In this document: positions 43,689-53,100 of the stretch, piece after piece | How the letters are laid out: each line of letters starts with the position of its first letter | Position numbering within the stretch: position 1 is the first letter of the stretch | Assembly: GCF_001598055.1 (NCBI RefSeq) | Contig: NZ_CP014844.1 | Span: 620,001 to 684,000, forward strand | Reading direction: 5' to 3' | Length of the DNA: 64,000 bases | Origin: Cupriavidus nantongensis | Lineage (GTDB): Bacteria > Pseudomonadota > Gammaproteobacteria > Burkholderiales > Burkholderiaceae | Notes under the pieces: generated by a model | What the model was told of the DNA's origin: nothing | Databases searched by the model: none | The model's input: the letters and a program-made list of their open reading frames with translations, nothing else | Program-made: the position numbers and the translations under genes

Positions 43689-45641
43689 ATGACAACGCTC
43701 GCCCACCAATTCGAACAATACGGCGCCTGGAGAACCGGGGTCCTCCAGTCACTGGCCGAATTCCAGTCCTGGCTGCAGCAGCACGACCTGTACGATGCGC
43801 AGGCCGACGAGCGCGTGCAGCGCATCCAGAGCGTACTGCGAAGCGACCGGCTCAAGGTCGCCTTTATCGCCGAGTTCTCGCGCGGCAAGAGCGAGCTGAT
43901 CAACGCCATCTTCTTTGCCGACTACGGGCGCCGCATCCTGCCGTCGTCGGCGGGGCGCACCACCATGTGCCCGACCGAGCTGCGCTACGACGAGGCCGAG
44001 CCGCCCAGCATCCGCCTGCTGCCGATCGAGACGCGCCTGCAGGACGCCTCCACCGCCGACTTCCTCGAGGCCGGCACTTCGGCATCGCACTGGCATTCGG
44101 TGCCGCTGGACCCGTCGTCGCCCGAGGGCATGCTGGAGGCGTTCCAGCACGTGGTGCAGACCATGCGCGTGCCGCCCGAGCAGGCCGAGGCGCTCGGGCT
44201 GTACCACGAGAACGACCCCGATGCCGCCTATGCGGTCGATGCCGAGGGCATGGTCGAGATCTCGCGCTGGCGCCACGCCGTCATCAATTTCCCGCATCCG
44301 CTGCTGCGCCAGGGCCTGGTGATCCTCGACACGCCGGGCCTGAACGCGATTGGCACCGAGCCCGAGCTGACGCTGCGGCTGATCCCGGATGCGCACGTGG
44401 TGGTGTTCGTGCTGGCCGCCGACGCCGGCGTGACCAAGAGCGACCTCGAGCTGTGGCGCAGCCATGTCGGCGCCGGGCACCGGCGCGGCTGCCTGGCGGT
44501 GCTCAACAAGATCGATGGCCTGTGGGATCCGCTGCGGCAGCCCGGCGAGATCGCGCAGGAAATCGCGCGGCAGGTGTCGACCACCGCGCAGGTGCTGGGT
44601 ATCGAGCAGTCGCGCGTGTATCCGGTGTCGGCGCAGAAGGGGCTGGTGGCCAAGGTCACGCACGACGACACCCTGCTCGCGCGCAGCGGCCTGCCGGAGT
44701 TCGAGCACATGCTGTCGGACCAGCTGATTCCGCGCCGGCGCGAGATCGTCTCGGACCAGGTCTACCGGCTGGTGCAGGACATGGCGCGCGCCGCGCAGCA
44801 AATGCTGCAGAGCCGCCGCCGCGATATCGTCGAGCAGCTGTTCGAGTTGCGCGGCCTGCGCGGCAAGAACCATGCGATGGTCAAGCACATGCTGATGCGG
44901 GTGCAGGCCGAGAAGGACGAGTTCGAGCAGAGCATCAGCAAGTTCCAGGCGCTGCGCCTGGTCTTTGGCCGGCACAGCGCCGACATCATCAAGAGCCTGC
45001 AGTTGCGCGACGTGCGCCGCACCATGCGCAGCGCGCGCGAGCAGATGAAGGAGCGCTTCTTTTCGCGCGGCCTGCGCGAGGACATGGACGCCTTGTTCGC
45101 GCAGCTGAGCGGGCTGGTCAGCGATGCCGACAACAAGATCGGCCAGCTGCACCAGCTGATCGAAAGCATGTACCGGCGCTTCAATGCCGAGCACGGCTTT
45201 ACGCTGCCCGCGCCGATGCAGTTCACCGCCGAGCGCTACCTGGCCGAACTGCAGGAGACGCTGCGGCTGGTGCAGGCGCATTTCGGCACGGTCAGCATGC
45301 TGACGCGCTCGCGCCCGCAGCTGGTGCAAAGCGCGTTCAACACCATGGCCAGCCGCGTGCTGGAGAATTTCCGCGGCCTCAACCGCGATATCGAGGTCTG
45401 GCTCAAGTCGGTGATGACGCCGCTGGAAGCGCAGGTGCGCGAGCATCAGAAGCAGCTGCGCCGGCGTGTCGATTCGATCGAGCGCATCCATGAGGCCACC
45501 GACACGCTGGAAAGCCGCATCGCCCAGCTGGAGGAAGTGCTGAACGGGCTGGACGAACGCAGCGGACGGATCGAAGGCTTTGCCCAGCGGCTGATGCGGC
45601 CTGCGGCGGATGCGCACAGTGCCAGCCTGGCGGTAGCGTAG
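43689..45641 (+). CDS. Dynamin-like GTPase family protein
   Basis: Large dynamin-superfamily GTPase of 650 residues. G1 is AEFSRGKS (61-68), the switch threonine lies in SSAGRTTMCPTELRY, G3 is DTPGLN (from 214) and G4 is NKID (from 273). The remainder is largely helical with coiled-coil stretches (LRGKNHAMVKHMLMRVQAEKDEFEQ and the C-terminal RRRVDSIERIHEATDTLES region, in parts), typical of dynamin stalk and neck helices. No strong transmembrane segment is seen. Bacterial dynamins act in membrane remodelling or stress; its job here between mutM and mutY is unknown. It is preceded by a 260-bp gap with a relatively AT-rich end. Confidence 0.85.
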   Translation: MTTLAHQFEQYGAWRTGVLQSLAEFQSWLQQHDLYDAQADERVQRIQSVLRSDRLKVAFIAEFSRGKSELINAIFFADYGRRILPSSAGRTTMCPTELRYDEAEPPSIRLLPIETRLQDASTADFLEAGTSASHWHSVPLDPSSPEGMLEAFQHVVQTMRVPPEQAEALGLYHENDPDAAYAVDAEGMVEISRWRHAVINFPHPLLRQGLVILDTPGLNAIGTEPELTLRLIPDAHVVVFVLAADAGVTKSDLELWRSHVGAGHRRGCLAVLNKIDGLWDPLRQPGEIAQEIARQVSTTAQVLGIEQSRVYPVSAQKGLVAKVTHDDTLLARSGLPEFEHMLSDQLIPRRREIVSDQVYRLVQDMARAAQQMLQSRRRDIVEQLFELRGLRGKNHAMVKHMLMRVQAEKDEFEQSISKFQALRLVFGRHSADIIKSLQLRDVRRTMRSAREQMKERFFSRGLREDMDALFAQLSGLVSDADNKIGQLHQLIESMYRRFNAEHGFTLPAPMQFTAERYLAELQETLRLVQAHFGTVSMLTRSRPQLVQSAFNTMASRVLENFRGLNRDIEVWLKSVMTPLEAQVREHQKQLRRRVDSIERIHEATDTLESRIAQLEEVLNGLDERSGRIEGFAQRLMRPAADAHSASLAVA

Positions 45642-45733
45642 CGCGATCCCGAAGCCGGTATATCATGTGGCGCCGCTCTGCCGCGGCGCCCTTGTTTTTG
45701 CCGGGGCTTACAGTTCTACACCCGCTTTACCCA

Positions 45734-46909
45734 ATGCCCCGCAAGTCTGTCCCCCGCACCGCTCCAGCCATTGCCGACGACATCCACGTGCCGCACGACT
45801 TCGGCGCGCGCGTCGTTACGTGGCAGCGCCAGCATGGCCGGCACGACCTGCCGTGGCAGAACACGCGCGACGCCTACCGCATCTGGTTGTCGGAGATCAT
45901 GCTGCAGCAGACCCAGGTCAGCGCGGTGATCGACTACTTCCAGCGCTTTGTTACCGCATTGCCCACGGTGCAGCACCTGGCGGCCGCGCCTGCCGACCAG
46001 GTGATGGCGCTGTGGGCCGGGCTTGGCTATTACTCGCGCGCACGCAACCTGCATCGCTGCGCCATGCAAGTGGTCAGCGAGCATGGCGGGCGCTTCCCCA
46101 CCGACCCCGCGGTGCTGGTCACGTTGCCGGGCATCGGCCGCTCCACCGCGGCGGCCATTGCCGCGTTCAGCGCGGGGGTGCGTTCGCCGATCCTGGACGG
46201 CAACGTCAAGCGCGTGTTCGCACGCTGCTTCGGCATCCATGGCCATCCGGGCGAGCGCGCGGTGGAAACGCGCATGTGGCAGCTGGCGGAACAGGCCTTG
46301 CCTGCGCCCGGCCCGCGGCAGGCCGACGACATGGTCGCCTATACGCAGGGGCTGATGGACCTGGGCGCGACGGTGTGTTCGCGCGGCAAGCCCGCCTGCC
46401 TGGCCGATGCCGCGGCGTGTCCGCTGTCCGCCGATTGCGTCGCGCGTCGCGACGGGCTGACCGGCGTGCTGCCCGCGCCCAAGCCGCGCGCGGCGATCCC
46501 CGAGCGCAGCACGGTGATGCTGCTGCTGCGGCGCGAGCGTGAAGTGTTGCTGCGCCTGCGTCCGGACAGCGGCATCTGGGGCGGCCTGTGGAGCCTGCCC
46601 GAAATGCCGGTCGACACCGTGCCCTTCGACGCGGAAGACGCCGAGGCCCGCGCGCTCGACTACGCGCGCGCTTTCGGCACGCCCGCGCGCGCCGTGCTGG
46701 CCGGCGAGCTGACCCATGTGTTCACGCATTTCCGGCTGCTGATCCGCGCCATCCGGGTCGACCTCGACGCGGAGGCGAACGAGTTGCGGCAGGACGGCGC
46801 GACGCCGGCCGGGCAGCGCTGGCTGTCGCTCGACGATCTCGATGCGCTGGGCACGCCCGCGCCGGTGCGCCGGCTGCTTGAGGACCAGGCACGGGTGGGC
46901 TTGTTCTGA
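45734..46909 (+). CDS. mutY: A/G-specific adenine glycosylase MutY
   Basis: Removes adenine mispaired with 8-oxoguanine. It has 391 residues: an HhH-GPD domain with LPWQNTRDAYRIWLSEIMLQQTQV (in two parts, catalytic Glu54), the helix-hairpin-helix VTLPGIGRSTAAAI and catalytic Asp155. A C-terminal NUDIX-like domain (VMLLLRREREVLLRLRPDSGIWGGLW in parts, LTHVFTHFRL) follows. The iron-sulfur cysteines are Cys215, 222, 229 and 235, giving C-x6-C-x6-C-x5-C rather than the usual C-x6-C-x2-C-x5-C. The start at MPRKSVPR was chosen over an upstream ATG. Confidence 0.96.
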   Translation: MPRKSVPRTAPAIADDIHVPHDFGARVVTWQRQHGRHDLPWQNTRDAYRIWLSEIMLQQTQVSAVIDYFQRFVTALPTVQHLAAAPADQVMALWAGLGYYSRARNLHRCAMQVVSEHGGRFPTDPAVLVTLPGIGRSTAAAIAAFSAGVRSPILDGNVKRVFARCFGIHGHPGERAVETRMWQLAEQALPAPGPRQADDMVAYTQGLMDLGATVCSRGKPACLADAAACPLSADCVARRDGLTGVLPAPKPRAAIPERSTVMLLLRREREVLLRLRPDSGIWGGLWSLPEMPVDTVPFDAEDAEARALDYARAFGTPARAVLAGELTHVFTHFRLLIRAIRVDLDAEANELRQDGATPAGQRWLSLDDLDALGTPAPVRRLLEDQARVGLF

Positions 46910-46940
46910 AGCGATAGTAGGGCGCGGTACGAAAGACCGC

Positions 46941-47600
46941 CTACAGCATGTGGTTCTGCCGCATGTAGCGGTGCACGATCTCGATGCGCATGCCCGCGTC
47001 GGGCAAGGCCATCAGCATCTGCTTGGCCTTCAGCGGCACCGGCAGCAATTCGCACAGCCGGTTGGCGACCCAGCTTGGGTCGTCCCACAGGTAGGGCTCG
47101 TCGAACGGCAGCCGGTCGGGCTGTTCGGCGTGCAGCCGCGTGACGATGCGGCGCAGCGCGTCCAGGCATTCGCCCAGCAATTCCAGCTTGCAGTCGATGA
47201 TGTCGGGGGCAAGCACGTCGGCGCGCGCCACCAGCAGGCCGTCGTCGCGGGTTTCATGGCTGATGATATGGAAGCGCTCGCGGCCGCGCGCGCGGATCAG
47301 CAGCACGCCCAGCTGCTCCATGTTGCAGTCGACGATTTCGGCCAGGCAGCCGACCAGTTCGGGCACGGTGGGCTGGTTGGGCCGGGCCACTTCCTCGCCG
47401 CTGGCGATCAGGCAGACGCCGAACGGCGCGCTGTCGCGCAGGCAGTTGCGCACCATGTCGACATAGCGCGCCTCGAACACGCGCAACGGCAGCCGTCCAC
47501 CGGGAAACAGCACCGTGTGCAGGGGGAACAGCGGCAGGTTTTCGAGCGTCCGGGGCGGGTCTTCGGATCCTGCCGGACGGTAGAGGTCGGTCGAGGACAT
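46941..47600 (-). CDS. LON peptidase substrate-binding domain protein
   Basis: A 219-residue protein made of the Lon N-terminal (substrate-binding) domain alone: LPLFPLHTVLFPGGRLPLRVFEARYVDMV (in parts), FGVCLI, GCLAEIVD, and a helical C-terminal bundle. There is no AAA+ or protease domain. Stand-alone LON-domain proteins are widespread and of unknown function. It is convergent with mutY and downstream of rapZ. Confidence 0.88.
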   Translation of the reverse strand: MSSTDLYRPAGSEDPPRTLENLPLFPLHTVLFPGGRLPLRVFEARYVDMVRNCLRDSAPFGVCLIASGEEVARPNQPTVPELVGCLAEIVDCNMEQLGVLLIRARGRERFHIISHETRDDGLLVARADVLAPDIIDCKLELLGECLDALRRIVTRLHAEQPDRLPFDEPYLWDDPSWVANRLCELLPVPLKAKQMLMALPDAGMRIEIVHRYMRQNHML

Positions 47601-47692
47601 GCGGTGCAGGCTTGGGGTCGCGCAGCATTGGGCCGCCAGGCCGACGCCGCGCTCAGAGGCCCCTGGCTGCCCGGGGTGCCATGCCGCGTGCG

Positions 47693-48571
47693 TCAGCCCG
47701 CCGGTGCGAGCTCTCGGTGTCTGACCAGCACATTACCATGTGCCCGGAAATAGTTGGCGAGCCTTTCGGCAATATAGACCGAGCGATGCTGGCCGCCGGT
47801 GCAGCCGATCGCCACGGTCAGGTAGCTGCGGTTGTCGGCAATGAAGCTTGGCAGCCACTTTTCCACGTAGGCGCGGATATCCTCGGCCATCGCAAGCACC
47901 ATCGGCTGCCCTTGCAGGAAGTCGATGACCGGCGTGTCGCGGCCGGTCAGCGGCCGCAGTTCCAGGTCGTAGTACGGGTTGGGCAGCGAGCGCACGTCGA
48001 ACACCATGTCGGCATCGCTGGGCACGCCGTGCTTGAAGCCGAACGACTCGAACAGCAGCGTCAGGCGCTGGCTGTCGTCGCGGATCAGTTCCTTGATCCA
48101 ACTGCGCAGGGTATTGGTGCGCACATTGCTGGTGTCGATCCGGTGCGCGGCCTCGGCGAGCGGGCTCAGCAGCGCGCGCTCCATCTCGATCGCTTCCATC
48201 AGCGCCGTGTCGTTGAAGGCGCCGCCGCCGCCGGCCACGCTGTCGGTGCGGGCCGACAGCGGATGGCGGCGGCGCGTCTCGGAGTAGCGCTGCACCAGGG
48301 CATCGGTGCTGGCGGTCAGGAAAATCACCTCGACCTGGTGCTCGGCGGCGAGCGCGCGCACGGTGTCGGGTAGCTGGTCGAGCGACTCGCGGCTGCGGAT
48401 GTCGGTAGCCACGCCCAGGTGCGTGTAGCCCTGGCTGTCGAGATAGCGGGTCAGTTCAGGGATGAACTGCGCCGGCAGGTTGTCCACGCAGTAATAGCCT
48501 GCATCTTCGAGGACGTTCAGTGCGACGGACTTGCCGGAACCGGATATGCCGGTGATGAGGATGATGCGCAT
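47693..48571 (-). CDS. rapZ: RNase adapter protein RapZ
   Basis: P-loop protein (YvcJ/RapZ family) of 292 residues. Walker A is GISGSGKS (8-15). [34 protein letters not shown] (in parts), [22 protein letters not shown] and [20 protein letters not shown] are family signatures. In enteric bacteria it binds glucosamine-6-phosphate and guides GlmZ decay; in beta-proteobacteria the target is less certain. It belongs to the rpoN-hpf-ptsN-hprK-rapZ group. Confidence 0.96.
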   Translation of the reverse strand: MRIILITGISGSGKSVALNVLEDAGYYCVDNLPAQFIPELTRYLDSQGYTHLGVATDIRSRESLDQLPDTVRALAAEHQVEVIFLTASTDALVQRYSETRRRHPLSARTDSVAGGGGAFNDTALMEAIEMERALLSPLAEAAHRIDTSNVRTNTLRSWIKELIRDDSQRLTLLFESFGFKHGVPSDADMVFDVRSLPNPYYDLELRPLTGRDTPVIDFLQGQPMVLAMAEDIRAYVEKWLPSFIADNRSYLTVAIGCTGGQHRSVYIAERLANYFRAHGNVLVRHRELAPAG

Positions 48572-48629
48572 AGCAACTGAAGCATAGCATCAGGTGCCGG
48601 CTGCGTCATGACAGCTGTTTGACAGCAGC

Positions 48630-48657
48630 AAAAATGGCGAACCTCGCGGTTCGCCAT
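48630..48657 (-). terminator. Intrinsic terminator of the PsiF-repeat gene
   Basis: Minus-strand stem ATGGCGAACC/GGTTCGCCAT with a CGAG-type 4-nt loop, then a run of five T. It separates the PsiF-repeat gene from rapZ, so rapZ probably has its own promoter or relies on readthrough. Confidence 0.82.
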
Positions 48658-48678
48658 CTCGTTTGCAAGTGGTGCTGC

Positions 48679-49071
48679 TCAGGCTGCCTTCGACAGGCAT
48701 TCCTTCATGTAGGCCTTGTATTCGTCGCCCTTCTTGCCCTTGCCCGACTTGCTGCAGGCCGCCATCTTTTCCTGCTGGGTCTTGGGCGCGCCGGACTTCG
48801 ACAGGCATTCCTTCATGAACGCCTTGCGTTCGTCGCCCTTCTTGCCGGAAGCCTGCGCGTTACAGGCCTTCATCTTGTCTTGCTGGGTGTTGGCCGCGGG
48901 CTTGTCCGGATTGGCGGGGGTAGCAGGCGAGGCCGGCACGGCAGGCGTTGCCGGGGCCGCGGCCGACGGCTTGGCCGGCGTCGCAGGGGTGGCCGGCGTG
49001 GCGGTCTGCGCAAAGGCGCTGGCTGCGAACAGCGGGGTCACCAGCGCGCACACTGCAATCAGGGTCTTCAT
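48679..49071 (-). CDS. PsiF-repeat exported protein
   Basis: A 130-residue secreted protein. It has a signal peptide (MKTLIAVCALVTPLFAASAFA), then an Ala/Pro/Thr linker of about 35 residues, then two PsiF repeats: KMKACNAQASGKKGDERKAF and KMAACSKSGKGKKGDEYKAY, each followed by MKECLS. Each repeat has two Cys that may pair. E. coli psiF is phosphate-starvation inducible, but the function is unknown. It interrupts the hprK-rapZ neighbourhood and has its own terminator. Confidence 0.87.
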   Translation of the reverse strand: MKTLIAVCALVTPLFAASAFAQTATPATPATPAKPSAAAPATPAVPASPATPANPDKPAANTQQDKMKACNAQASGKKGDERKAFMKECLSKSGAPKTQQEKMAACSKSGKGKKGDEYKAYMKECLSKAA

Positions 49072-49242
49072 GCTTGCTCTCCTCGGGGGTGGACAACCTT
49101 ATCGCCGCGCGCCGGAGTCGGCGTTGCAGCTTCCGTAACGGGCGTGATGCCCATTACAGCACAAAACGGAGCACGCCTGAGAAACGTTGACGAGCGCTTG
49201 CCACGCCGTTGTAAGCAATTGAAAACCGCGGCCGACGGTGGC

Positions 49243-50214
49243 TTAGAGCAGCCGGCCCTGGCCGCGCGAGACCGCATCGGCCTGCATCGCGGCGCGCTGG
49301 CGGTCCATGAAATCCCGCAGCGTGTCGATGCCGCGCAGGCGCAGGATGGTGTTGCGCACGGCGGCTTCGACCAGCACCGCAAGGTTGCGGCCGGCCGCCA
49401 CCTGGATCTTGACCATGTGGATGGGCAGCCCGAGCACGTCCAGGTACTGCGAATCCAGCGGCAGCCGCTCGAACTCGCCATCGTTGCGCCGCACCAGCTG
49501 CACCACCAGCTTGATCTTCATCTTCCGCCGCACCGCGGTCTCGCCAAAGATGGTCTTGATATCGAGCAGCCCCAGGCCGCGCACTTCCAGCAGGTTCTGC
49601 AGCAGCGGCGGGCAGCGGCCCTCGATGAAATCCGGCCCCAGCCGGACGAAATCGACGGCGTCGTCGGCCACCAGCCCGTGGCCGCGCGAGATCAGTTCCA
49701 GGCCCAGCTCGCTCTTGCCCAGGCCCGATTCGCCCATGATCAGCACGCCCATGCCGAGGATGTCGAGGAACACGCCGTGCATGGTCACGCGCGGCGCCGA
49801 GATGCGCGACAGGTACAGGCGCAGGTGGTCGATCACCGCGGCCGACGACACCGGCGTGGTGAACAGCGGCGTCGACGAGCGCGTGCAGCGCAATTCCAGG
49901 TCCGGCGGCGGCTCCATGCCGTCGGCGATCACCAGGAACGGCGGCTCCAGCAGGATCAGCTCGCCCATCTGGCGCTTGCGGGTCTCGTCGTCGAGCCGCT
50001 GGTAGTACGTGATCTCGGGCTTGCCGAGGACCTGGATCCGGTTCGGGTGGATCAGGTTGAGGTGGCCCACCAGGTCCGCGGCGGAGGTCGCTTCGCGGGC
50101 GAATTCCACGTCAAAGGCGCGGTCCGCGCCCTCCAGGCCAGCGACCCACGAGAGTTTGAGGTCGGCTGCGTTGTCGTCGAAGATGGACTGGGAGGTGACG
50201 CCGGTGAGTTCCAT
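49243..50214 (-). CDS. hprK: HPr(Ser) kinase/phosphorylase
   Basis: Phosphorylates and dephosphorylates HPr-type proteins of the PTS. It has 323 residues: an N-terminal MurF-like domain, then the kinase domain with Walker A GESGLGKS (161-168), [16 protein letters not shown], and the C-terminal K3-type signature [16 protein letters not shown]. In proteobacteria it links nitrogen-PTS components to cell signalling. It lies between the PsiF-repeat gene and ptsN. Confidence 0.97.
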
Positions 50215-50296
50215 GCGGTATGGCTGGTAAGGCGGTGTTCGAAGCGCGTGGCGCCTGCCCGGTCTGGTGCCGGCCCGCTAAAGGGGAATCAGTGGA

Positions 50297-50752
50297 TCAG
50301 GGATGCCATGCGATCAGCAGTTCGTGCACGGCATCGGGCGTGGGCAGGGTCGCCAGGCCCTCGCGCATGTCGCGATCCGACAGCAGCTGCGCGATCTCGG
50401 ACAAGATTTCCAGGTGTTGCTGCGTGGCCTGTTCCGGCACCAGAAGAAAGATCAGCAGCGAAACCGGCTTGCCGTCCGGCGATTCGAACGGAATCGGCTC
50501 GGCCAGGCGCATGAACGCGGCCAGCGGCTGCTTCAGGCCCTTGATGCGCCCGTGCGGGATCGCCACGCCGGCGCCCAGTCCGGTCGAGCCCAGCGACTCG
50601 CGCGCGAACAGGTTGTCGGTGACGATGGCGCGCGCCACGCCATGGTTGTTCTCGAAGAGGAGCCCGGCCTGCTCGAACACACGTTTCTTGCTGGTGACGC
50701 TGACGTCGAGGGTGATGTTGCCGGGTGGCAGCAATTTGGCCAAACGATTCAT
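50297..50752 (-). CDS. ptsN: PTS IIA-like nitrogen regulatory protein PtsN (EIIA-Ntr)
   Basis: Phosphoacceptor of the nitrogen-related PTS, 151 residues. The active histidine is His67 in AGVAIPHGRIKGLKQP. RESLGSTGLG and VSLLIFLLVPEQATQQHLEIL are family signatures. It has regulatory roles in potassium and nitrogen balance. Next to hpf and hprK, it belongs to the rpoN cluster. A TATAAT lies about 92 bp upstream. Confidence 0.96.
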   Translation of the reverse strand: MNRLAKLLPPGNITLDVSVTSKKRVFEQAGLLFENNHGVARAIVTDNLFARESLGSTGLGAGVAIPHGRIKGLKQPLAAFMRLAEPIPFESPDGKPVSLLIFLLVPEQATQQHLEILSEIAQLLSDRDMREGLATLPTPDAVHELLIAWHP

Positions 50753-50843
50753 GGGCGATGCGCAGGATTTCAGTTAGCGGGCGGATCGTTCCGCCGGGCA
50801 GCGGCTGGCTCCCTGCCGCTGCGGGCGGGGGGACGTCCGGCCC

Positions 50844-50849
50844 ATTATA
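50844..50849 (-). promoter_or_regulatory. Candidate -10 box for ptsN
   Basis: A consensus TATAAT on the minus strand, about 92 bp before the ptsN ATG and downstream of the hpf terminator. No matching -35 is seen at 16-18 bp. Confidence 0.4.
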
Positions 50850-51020
50850 GAGCAGCGGCTACCCCTGCCTTGTGCGGTGCAGCGCCAGCGGATGCGGCCA
50901 CGATTTCTCTCTCTTTGTATGGCGCAGCATACACCTTGGCGCTGCGCTTGCGAACATTTCGGGCTCCCATGCGTGACAAGGTTTGCTCCGCTGCCACAGC
51001 CGGCACCGCCCCCGGGGCGC

Positions 51021-51048
51021 AAAAAAGCCGCGCTTCGCGGCGCGGCTT
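51021..51048 (-). terminator. Intrinsic terminator of hpf
   Basis: Minus-strand stem AAGCCGCGC/GCGCGGCTT with a 6-nt loop and a six-T run, 52 bp after the hpf stop. Confidence 0.82.
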
Positions 51049-51099
51049 GCCTGTGGAATCCTGGTTCAGCAGCCCTCTGCGGGGCTGCCGGGCACGGGT

Positions 51100-51450
51100 T
51101 TATTGCTGCATTTGCGCTGCGGCCATCTGGTACTTGACCGCTTCGCGGTCGTGGCCTTGCACGCGATCCTTGTAGCGAATCACCTGACGGTCCAGCTTGT
51201 CGACGAGTGCGTCGATCGCCGCATACAGGTCTTCATGATGCGCTTCGACAAAGATGTCCTTGCCCTTGAGATGCAGATTGATTTCCGCGTACTGACGCCG
51301 GTCCTTTTCCTTGTGATTGTCGACAGAGAGCAGCACGCTAACGCCAATGACTTGATCGAAATGCCTGACGATTCGCTCCAGCTTCGTTTCCACGTACTCA
51401 CGCAGAGGCGGCGTGATGTCCAGGTGGTGTCCACTGATCTTGAAGTTCAT
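51100..51450 (-). CDS. hpf: Ribosome hibernation promoting factor
   Basis: HPF/YfiA family ribosome-associated protein, 116 residues (short form with a small C-terminal tail). It has [27 protein letters not shown] (in parts), [31 protein letters not shown] (in parts), [19 protein letters not shown] and a basic KYKDR-like end. It silences ribosomes in stationary phase by forming 100S dimers. It lies 48 bp after rpoN and is probably cotranscribed with it. Confidence 0.96.
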
Positions 51451-51498
51451 AGCGCTTCTCCTTCTGAAAGAGCCTCACCAGGCAGGCGGTGGGCTCGG

Positions 51499-52977
51499 CT
51501 ACAAAGACTTGCGGAGATTGACTGCGGGGATTTTCAAGGCTTCACGATACTTGGCGACGGTGCGGCGCGCGACAACGAAGCCCTGTTCGCCCAGCAGTTC
51601 GGCGATGCGACTGTCGGAAAGGGGATTCCTCGGGTCTTCGGCTCCTATCAGTTGCTTGATCAAGGCGCGGATGGCCGTTGATGAAGCCGCGCCACCGGTC
51701 TCGGTGGACACGTGGCTGCCGAAGAAGTACTTCAGTTCGAAAGTACCCATCGGCGTGGCCATGTATTTATTGGTCGTCACCCGGGAGATGGTTGACTCGT
51801 GTAAACCCAGTGTATCGGCAATCTCCCGCAAAACCAAGGGGCGCATGGCGATTTCACCGTGGGTGAAAAAGTTCTTTTGACGCTCGACAATGGCCTGCGA
51901 AACCCGCAGGATCGTGTCGAACCTTTGCTGGATGTTCTTGATCAGCCAGCGCGCCTCCTGCAGCTTCTGCTGCAGCCCCGCGGTGCCGGTTTCGCCCTTG
52001 GCGCCACGCAGGATCTGGGCATACATATCATTGATGCGCAGCCTCGGCATCACATCCGGATTGAGCTGCGCGATCCAGCCGCCACCGCTCTTGCGCACGA
52101 ACACATCGGGCACGACGAAGTCGGCCTCGGGGCGGCTGTACGCGTGGCCCGGGTAGGGCGCCAGCGAGCGGATCAGGTCATGCGCGGCCTTGAGCGCGAC
52201 TTCATCGACCTGCAGGGCCTTCTTCAGCCGCGTGTAGTCGCGTACCGCAAGAAGTTCCAGGTGATGGGTGACGATGGTCAGCGCCAGTTCGCGCTGCGGG
52301 TGCGTCAGGCGGCGCAATTGCAGCGCCAGGCATTCGGCCGCGTTGCGCGCGCCCACGCCGGGCGGATCGAAGCTCTGCAGCAGCGTCAGGATGGCGTGGA
52401 CTTCGTCGGGGTCGAACTCGAGTTCTTCGGGCAGCTCCGCGCAGATCTCTTCGAGCGATGCGCTCAGGTAGCCATCGTCGTCGAGCGATTCGATCAGGAA
52501 GATGGCGAGCCCCTTGTCGCGCGCCGAGATCTTCAGCGGCGTCAACTGCTCCATCAGGTATTCGCGCAGCGTGGGCTCGGCATCGCGCAGCTGCATCGGC
52601 GTCTTTTCGTCCTCGTCGCCTTGCGGGCGGCGGGCGAAGTCGTCCAGGCTCCAGTCGCCGTTGCTGTAGTCGTCGCCGCTGCTGTTGTCGCCGTAGCCGT
52701 CATCGGCGGCGCCTTCGGTGCGGGCGTCGCCATTGCCCTGGGGCTCGGCGGGGGCGGGCGCGGGCGCGCTTTGCAAGTTGACCGAGCCGTCGGCGGCCAC
52801 GCGCAGCGGGCTTTCGATCCAGTCGTTCTCCCGCTCGAGCAGCGGGTTTTCCGTCAGCGCCTGTTCGACTTCCTGCTGCAGTTCCAGCGTGGAAAGCTGC
52901 AGCAGCCGGATCGACTGTTGCAGCTGCGGGGTCAGGGCCAGGTGCTGGGAGAGGCGGAGCTGTAGCGACGGTTTCAT
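51499..52977 (-). CDS. rpoN: RNA polymerase sigma-54 factor
   Basis: Sigma54, 492 residues, needed for nitrogen and other enhancer-dependent genes. Region I is Gln/Leu-rich ([20 protein letters not shown]). An acidic low-complexity region II follows (about 75-125). The core-binding and HTH regions contain [18 protein letters not shown], and the RpoN box [10 protein letters not shown] (470-479) is exact. A sigma54 promoter is predicted before nrtA in this same window. The order lptA-lptB-rpoN-hpf is conserved. Confidence 0.98.
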   Translation of the reverse strand: MKPSLQLRLSQHLALTPQLQQSIRLLQLSTLELQQEVEQALTENPLLERENDWIESPLRVAADGSVNLQSAPAPAPAEPQGNGDARTEGAADDGYGDNSSGDDYSNGDWSLDDFARRPQGDEDEKTPMQLRDAEPTLREYLMEQLTPLKISARDKGLAIFLIESLDDDGYLSASLEEICAELPEELEFDPDEVHAILTLLQSFDPPGVGARNAAECLALQLRRLTHPQRELALTIVTHHLELLAVRDYTRLKKALQVDEVALKAAHDLIRSLAPYPGHAYSRPEADFVVPDVFVRKSGGGWIAQLNPDVMPRLRINDMYAQILRGAKGETGTAGLQQKLQEARWLIKNIQQRFDTILRVSQAIVERQKNFFTHGEIAMRPLVLREIADTLGLHESTISRVTTNKYMATPMGTFELKYFFGSHVSTETGGAASSTAIRALIKQLIGAEDPRNPLSDSRIAELLGEQGFVVARRTVAKYREALKIPAVNLRKSL

Positions 52978-53100
52978 GCGACCTATTTTATGCGCATCTT
53001 TCCGATGTTGGAACGGAAATTGCTATCGCTGATGCGCCGTGATCGCCGCTGGCTCTCCCTGCCATGCAGCCATGGCGGCCCGCGCCGGGCCGCCAGCTTG

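Larger units (their letters stand above)
50753..51099 (-). other. Intergenic region between hpf and ptsN
   Basis: A 347-bp gap. Read on the minus strand it holds the hpf terminator, then about 150 bp without recognisable structure (including a purine-rich AAAGAGAGAGAAAT stretch), then a TATAAT box before ptsN. No coding frame is convincing. ptsN therefore seems to start a new transcript rather than rely on rpoN-hpf. Confidence 0.6.
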
